Assembly: GCA_905183005.1 (NCBI GenBank)
Contig: CAJJDO010000039.1
Span: forward strand, 5,187-69,186
DNA length: 64,000 bases
Origin: Paramecium pentaurelia
Taxonomy: Eukaryota > Ciliophora > Oligohymenophorea > Peniculida > Parameciidae
Direction: 5' to 3'
Shown here: positions 59,289 through 64,000 of the stretch, piece after piece
How the letters are laid out: the number at the start of each line of letters is the position of its first letter
How positions within the stretch are numbered: position 1 is the stretch's first letter
The notes under the pieces: generated by a model
Databases searched by the model: none
Told to the model about the DNA's origin: nothing
Seen by the model: only the letters and a program-made list of their open reading frames with translations
Position numbers and translations under genes: made by a program

Positions 59289-62200
59289 ATGCCAATGCTA
59301 TCAAATTACTTTAAGTTAAATCCAGAGACATATTAGCATTTTATTTTATGGAAATCGACAATGACCATAGTATCCTCATATTAGTGTTTTGACATTGTTC
59401 TAACCATAGCCCAAGCTCTAAATTATGAAATAGAAGGTTAAAAACTTGTTTTCATATATCGCATAATGGTAATTAAAATAACACACTTTTTTAGATCTAA
59501 GTATTTTTGATAATTGTTTTTCATATAGCAATGAGCAAATTAAAGAAAGAAACTGCTTTTTTAATTAATATAATTACATTGTTGAAATATTTCAGTCTAA
59601 TAATTTTATGGTGTGAAACAAATTATGACTTAAATTATACTAATGAATATGATCAAAGAAGTTATGCATTTGAAATTTATGGAATTATGATATTGTTTTT
59701 AATTGCAATTGAGTCATAACTCTTTAAAAGTCTTATCATTTTGTTTTCATTGTTTTATTCTCTTTTTAGGTATGATAAAAACATTAACTATAGATTTCCT
59801 TCATTTAGTGACAATATATAAATAATAGGATCAACCAGAGTCATTTTTGGACATATTCTGATCTAATCTTTATTGATTTATAACTTATATCAAACTTAAA
59901 ATACAAGTGAAACCTATATATCTAGAAACTTAAGCCCTTTGCTTACATAAAGGGCACTTCATATAAATACTTAGAGAGAGATGACAGAACCATAAAATAA
60001 AAAAAATAATATATAAGATATGGCAAATGATGATTATGAAAATCTAATTAATTTAAAACAATTAGAATAGGAGTATGAATTATTATTGATCAATTTTTAA
60101 TGTGGAATCTACATTTTTGAAAATCCTTAATAACCAATAAAAATAATAAATTCATTTATGTCCCATATTGTTTTGATCAATGATTAATTAAATCCAGACT
60201 TGACTCAATTGGAATTATATGATTTTGGTTTGCTATCTGAAGAATCATGTATCATATTGCCTAGTTTTCATAGAAGTAAAGACATCAGTAACTTTATTAA
60301 ATTTACATAAACTCTTGAGTATTAATATATTAATGTATTTGAACTTAGAACATATAGTTTGATAATGTCGAACCTGAAGAAAAAAAAGAAATATAATTTT
60401 TTTGTAGGAAAATGTAAATGCAAACATTAATAGAACATTTGCTTGCATTTTCACATATAAAATATAATTTAACAAATTTTGCATTAGATTTTTCATTAAA
60501 AATTTATATGAAAAAAGGTAATTTCCATTTAAATATAATTAGATAAACTTTACACTCAAGTTATTTTGAACCCTGTTGTAATTTCAAATAAACCTTAAAT
60601 TCTATTATATATTAATGATTTAACTGAAGAACCATTTATTCTATAACTCTAATAATATTTAAAAAATAGTGATGATATTATACAAACTATTTCATAGAAA
60701 ATCAAAGAACCTTTAAATTGTACATTGTCAATGTTGGAATTAGTCTAAGTAATATATATCTCTTAATATAATTATAGAAAGAAGTTAGTCAAGATTTATA
60801 AACTAAATATATTGATCCAGCATTAGCAGGTTGTAAACTATTAATTAGTACAGCAAATGATATATAGGATTATGTCACAATGCATAAAAAAAATAAATTA
60901 GATAAAAATTTAATGGATATTCATACTCGAGAATTCGTTTCAGATTGTTTAAACATAATAAAAGCTTAAGCTTTATTTAGAGGACTTAATATATAAGTAC
61001 ATATTAAATAGAATGTTCCAATGTTTTTAAGAACTGATCCAAATAGAGTTAGATAAGTTGTATTAAGTTTGTTAAGTAATAATTTGTCTATTCATAAAAT
61101 ATAGTAAAATCAATTTAAGTTACTGTCAATGGTAGCATTGAAATTTCATGTTAAAAATCACCATTATTGACAGATCATATAGAGATTATAATTAAAGTTA
61201 TGGCTATTAATATAAATGAAGGAATTCTAGATAACATTGAACAAACCATTAAACATTTAAAACAATAGACTTTAGTTAGTAAATAAGTGACAGATATTGT
61301 TGCAACATCAAAATAATATTCTTTTTCTATTCTTACAGCATTTTATATTTCTATGGCTGTTGCTATTATGCCTTTTGAATTTAATTCAATAAGGACAGAA
61401 GAGGGTACATAATTTTATTTTATTTTATTAATAAAAAATGAGAATCCAAATTTCAATAAACAATTAACATAAAAAAGATAATCTGCATTAATTGCAAATA
61501 AATCTTAATTTCATTAAAATTTTGGTTAAAGTAGCTAATTTAAAAGACATTAATCATAAAGATTAACAGAAATTAGTAGAATTTAAGTGTAAGAGAAACT
61601 TAAAAAAATGAAAAGAGAATCTTAAGAAGAAACTATATCAGGTAAAATGGATACTTAAATACCATAATTTGGATAATCAGAATTATCTGATAATTAATAA
61701 CCTTGTAAATCTTACTCTGTATCTTAAATCTCAGAATAGGAAGATTCATAACAAAGTTCATCATCAGATTCTAAGGATGAAATGAATAAAGCTGAATGTG
61801 ATGGTGATATATAATCTAGTAAATCAAGTCTTTAAATAAATGATAAAATAGAGAAAATAGATAAACAATAAAAACCTTCTTAATTTCTTGATACTATTAT
61901 TCGTGTTAAAGAACCAAAAGCAAGAAAGGTTTCAGTTAATTTTATCTAATCAAGACTAAGTCCTTAAGTCTCATAATAACTTAAATCTAAATAAAGAGAT
62001 TCATTACTTACCTTTGGAGGACGATCATCTGTATATTCTTCAATGAGAATTTCTTCAGTAAATTTAGGTCCAAATGAATTATTAGATTGTTTTGAAAAGA
62101 TGGAAAGAATAAAATAATAGTAATTTATATATAAATGTCAAGTAATAATATTAATTCAATTTTATTTAGTGTCCAAAGATATTAATTTGTGAATAGAATG

Positions 62201-62568
62201 ATTTTGATTTATATGCTATATCCCATTAATTAAGTAATCTCAAAATACCTTACATTTATACAATGTAGAGAATGCATATTGTAGATTAATTAAAGAAACA
62301 ATTTTCATAATTTAAAACTTGTTGTAAAGGATATCATATAATTTTTGTTGGAGTTGAATTTGTAAATGAATAATTTAGTACAGATTGTGCTAATATAAAG
62401 GCTGTACTATCAGAATATTAAAAAGATACAAGACTAATAGGATTGATTGGATTTTAAGATGAAGATAGTAAAGTAGCAATAAAAAAGTTACCATTTCATG
62501 ATTGTTTGTAAAAACCTATAATGATTGATGCTTTATTATTCATTTTAGCTAAATGGGTCAAATTGTGA
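59289..62568 (+). CDS. Degenerate hybrid histidine kinase, membrane-bound (copy 2)
   Basis: 1031 residues with introns 59469-59494, 59770-59793, 60335-60357, 60518-60542, 60749-60777, 61076-61104 and 62142-62169, at positions largely matching copy 1. The N-terminal helices include FLIINIITLLKYFSLIIL. The H-box reads SQKIKEPLNCTLSMLEL, again without His. The N-box is DPNRVRQVVLSLL, then IKSIQVT. The receiver begins ILICEQNDFDLYAI and has HIIFVGVEF in place of the Asp-bearing strand, with LQKPI keeping Lys. A Ser-rich, Gln-rich linker separates ATPase and receiver. The same key residues are lost in both copies while the frames stay open, so the loss predates the duplication and the protein is maintained. 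Confidence 0.88.
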
Positions 62569-62879
62569 TATATTCATTTGTTTTAGATTCTTTATCATAT
62601 ATTTTAATACTTATTATATGAAAATATAATCCAATAACAATTAAGATTATATATAATGTTTTTATTTTATATAATTATTTCATATAGATTTCTTTATTGA
62701 ATATCAGTTGATTTATTTAATAAATATATTCTTCTTCTAAATCTTCATATGGATGGATATTGAAAATATTAAAATAGAGTATAATATGATAAAAATTAGC
62801 ATTAATATCAAATGAAGATAACCACAATATATGAAAAATCAATATCATAATTACAGATACAATTATTTTTTATTTTATT
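62569..62879. other. Intergenic region
   Basis: About 310 nt between convergent genes, AT-rich, with no feature seen. Confidence 0.6.
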
Positions 62880-63455
62880 TCACATCTTGACTTCTTTTAA
62901 TCCATCTAAAATGTATACAAATGCTGGGGCAGCTTATCCTTCTTTGTAATAACCAAGAACTATGTGATTTTCCATATCATATGATTCAGGACAGTAGCTA
63001 AACAATAGATTTCTACAGATTACAATTGAAGATCATTGAAATTAGCAGAAACCCATTTAATGAATTCGCCAGCTCCCTTTTAGAATGGAGCAACTCTGTT
63101 TGGTTTATTTGCTTCTAAATAAGCCTTAACTTTTTTGGCATAAGTTTTGAAATAAGTAACATAATCAGCTTTGGTGAATTAGGTTTCAGCATATTTAAAA
63201 GCATCAATGATGTTATTAACTTTTTATGCTTAATCATCTACACCTGCATCTTCTTCATCTTCGTTCTTACCACCAAAATGACCTCCAGCACCTAAAAATA
63301 GAATATTAAAATATTTTACCAACATCTACATTGAGAGCACCTTTGACAATATCTTGAGATTAAACTTCACCAATAACTCCTTCAAATTTTTCTTCCATAT
63401 TGAAACTGTCAGAAACGATTTCTTCTCCACTGAATGCATCAACGTAGATCTTCAT
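62880..63455 (-). CDS. Translationally controlled tumour protein (TCTP)
   Basis: 173 residues with introns 63292-63319 and 62998-63023. It opens MKIYVDAFSGEEIVSDSF, keeps GAGGHFGGKNEDE as the flexible loop, the helical KADYVTYFKTYAKKVKAYLE, and ends YYKEGQAAPAFVYILDGLKE, all in TCTP order and at its normal length (about 170). TCTP is an abundant cytosolic protein linked to growth, translation and calcium or tubulin binding. The 5' leader is unusual (see the regulatory entry). Confidence 0.95.
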
Positions 63456-63478
63456 ATAAGTTATTCTAATACCTTCAT
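63450..63478 (-). promoter_or_regulatory. TCTP 5' leader: possible uORF or alternative 23-nt intron
   Basis: An upstream ATG at 63478 opens an eight-codon frame whose TGA overlaps the TCTP start codon (ATATGAAG). Bases 63450-63472 also form a GTA...AAG intron candidate. If it is spliced, ATG AAG joins ATC TAC and gives the same protein without the uORF. Both readings are inferences from sequence. Confidence 0.4.
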
Positions 63479-64000
63479 TTAATTTTTATCTAAAAAAAAG
63501 ATTTAAATTAAAAGTCACCATCAATTATGTTTTATATTAATATATTTATCAGTTATAATGTATTATAATAATCTCTATTCATGTTTATGCTTTCAAAAAA
63601 CCAGAGCCAAGATATTACTAATATCCTTGAGATGATTATCATTATTAATCATATCTACCTCTTTATTATTAATAATCACCTAATCCATATTATAATTAAC
63701 ATTAACCATCCATCTTATTATTAATAAACTTAACCATCATACTATGAATGACCATTATCATTTTCTTAGAATACAATCCTCATTATCAGTTTTTTAACCA
63801 ATCAAACAAATTTATGGAACCTTCACTATAGAACTTTTCCAATTATTTTGGTGGAATTTAGAATAATTACACATTTAGAATATTTAAATTTTCTATTCGA
63901 CTAAACTTATAAATCAAATTTCACTGATTGAGAGAACTCAAAATAACTTAATCAAGTATTTAACCAAACTAAATGATATATAACTATATAATTAGAATCA
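63479..64000 (-). other. Possible 3' part of a Gln/Tyr/Gly-rich gene running off the window
   Basis: On the minus strand, stretches such as HSQYDGQVYQQQDG and GLGDYQQQRGRYDQQ occur between about 63640 and 63770, broken by TGA codons that might lie in introns. Composition suggests a low-complexity protein end, but no consistent frame was found. Confidence 0.25.

Noticed and set aside
1..64000. tRNA genes, CRISPR arrays and bacterial mobile elements
   Set aside because: No tRNA T-loop consensus in a plausible context, no direct-repeat/spacer array and no transposase frame was noticed; the genome is eukaryotic. Small RNA genes could have been missed by eye.

Overview
This is macronuclear DNA of a ciliate close to Paramecium. 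Genes are intact only when TAA and TAG are read as glutamine and TGA is the sole stop. About 80 introns of 20-35 nt, nearly all starting GTA, are needed to join conserved domains. The DNA is very AT-rich and genes are packed a few tens to hundreds of bases apart on both strands. All coordinates and introns come from reading frames and family motifs by eye; no search or alignment program was run.

Layout. 1-6.5 kb: a pentapeptide/WD40 protein with a frameshifted first blade, a false 1 kb duplication around an N, a GC-rich foreign-looking island, then about 1.7 kb with no convincing gene. 6.5-13.7 kb: a coiled-coil protein, a Fab1/PIKfyve lipid kinase and a MAK/ICK ciliary kinase. 14.1-16.8 kb: two decayed genes, one a protein kinase. 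16.8-29 kb: TTC29-like TPR protein, several ciliate-specific proteins, a MORN-repeat protein, a long coiled coil and casein kinase 1. 29-38 kb: MCM4 (split by an N and a false duplication), a 7TM protein, an HMG-box protein, a degenerate cyclophilin-like protein and choline/ethanolamine kinase. 38-44 kb: a second kinase pseudogene, a small membrane protein, SmG, a SANT protein and a MYND-Aurora kinase. 44-54 kb: Alba-domain protein, TMEM231, a RING membrane protein, a helical-repeat protein with a mitochondrial-like leader, CFAP97-like protein, ABHD17-like hydrolase. 54-62.6 kb: a third false duplication and two tandem hybrid-histidine-kinase paralogues that have lost their catalytic residues. 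62.9-63.5 kb: TCTP.

There is no operon logic. A cilium theme recurs (TTC29, MAK/ICK, TMEM231, CFAP97-like and perhaps the MORN protein), as expected for a ciliate. The most unusual biology is the pair of phospho-dead hybrid histidine kinases, the MYND-Aurora fusion, and the many introns that end in AAG or CAG instead of TAG. Three single-N junctions, each flanked by about 1 kb of identical sequence, are assembly artefacts that damage MCM4 and duplicate the 5' end of one histidine-kinase gene.
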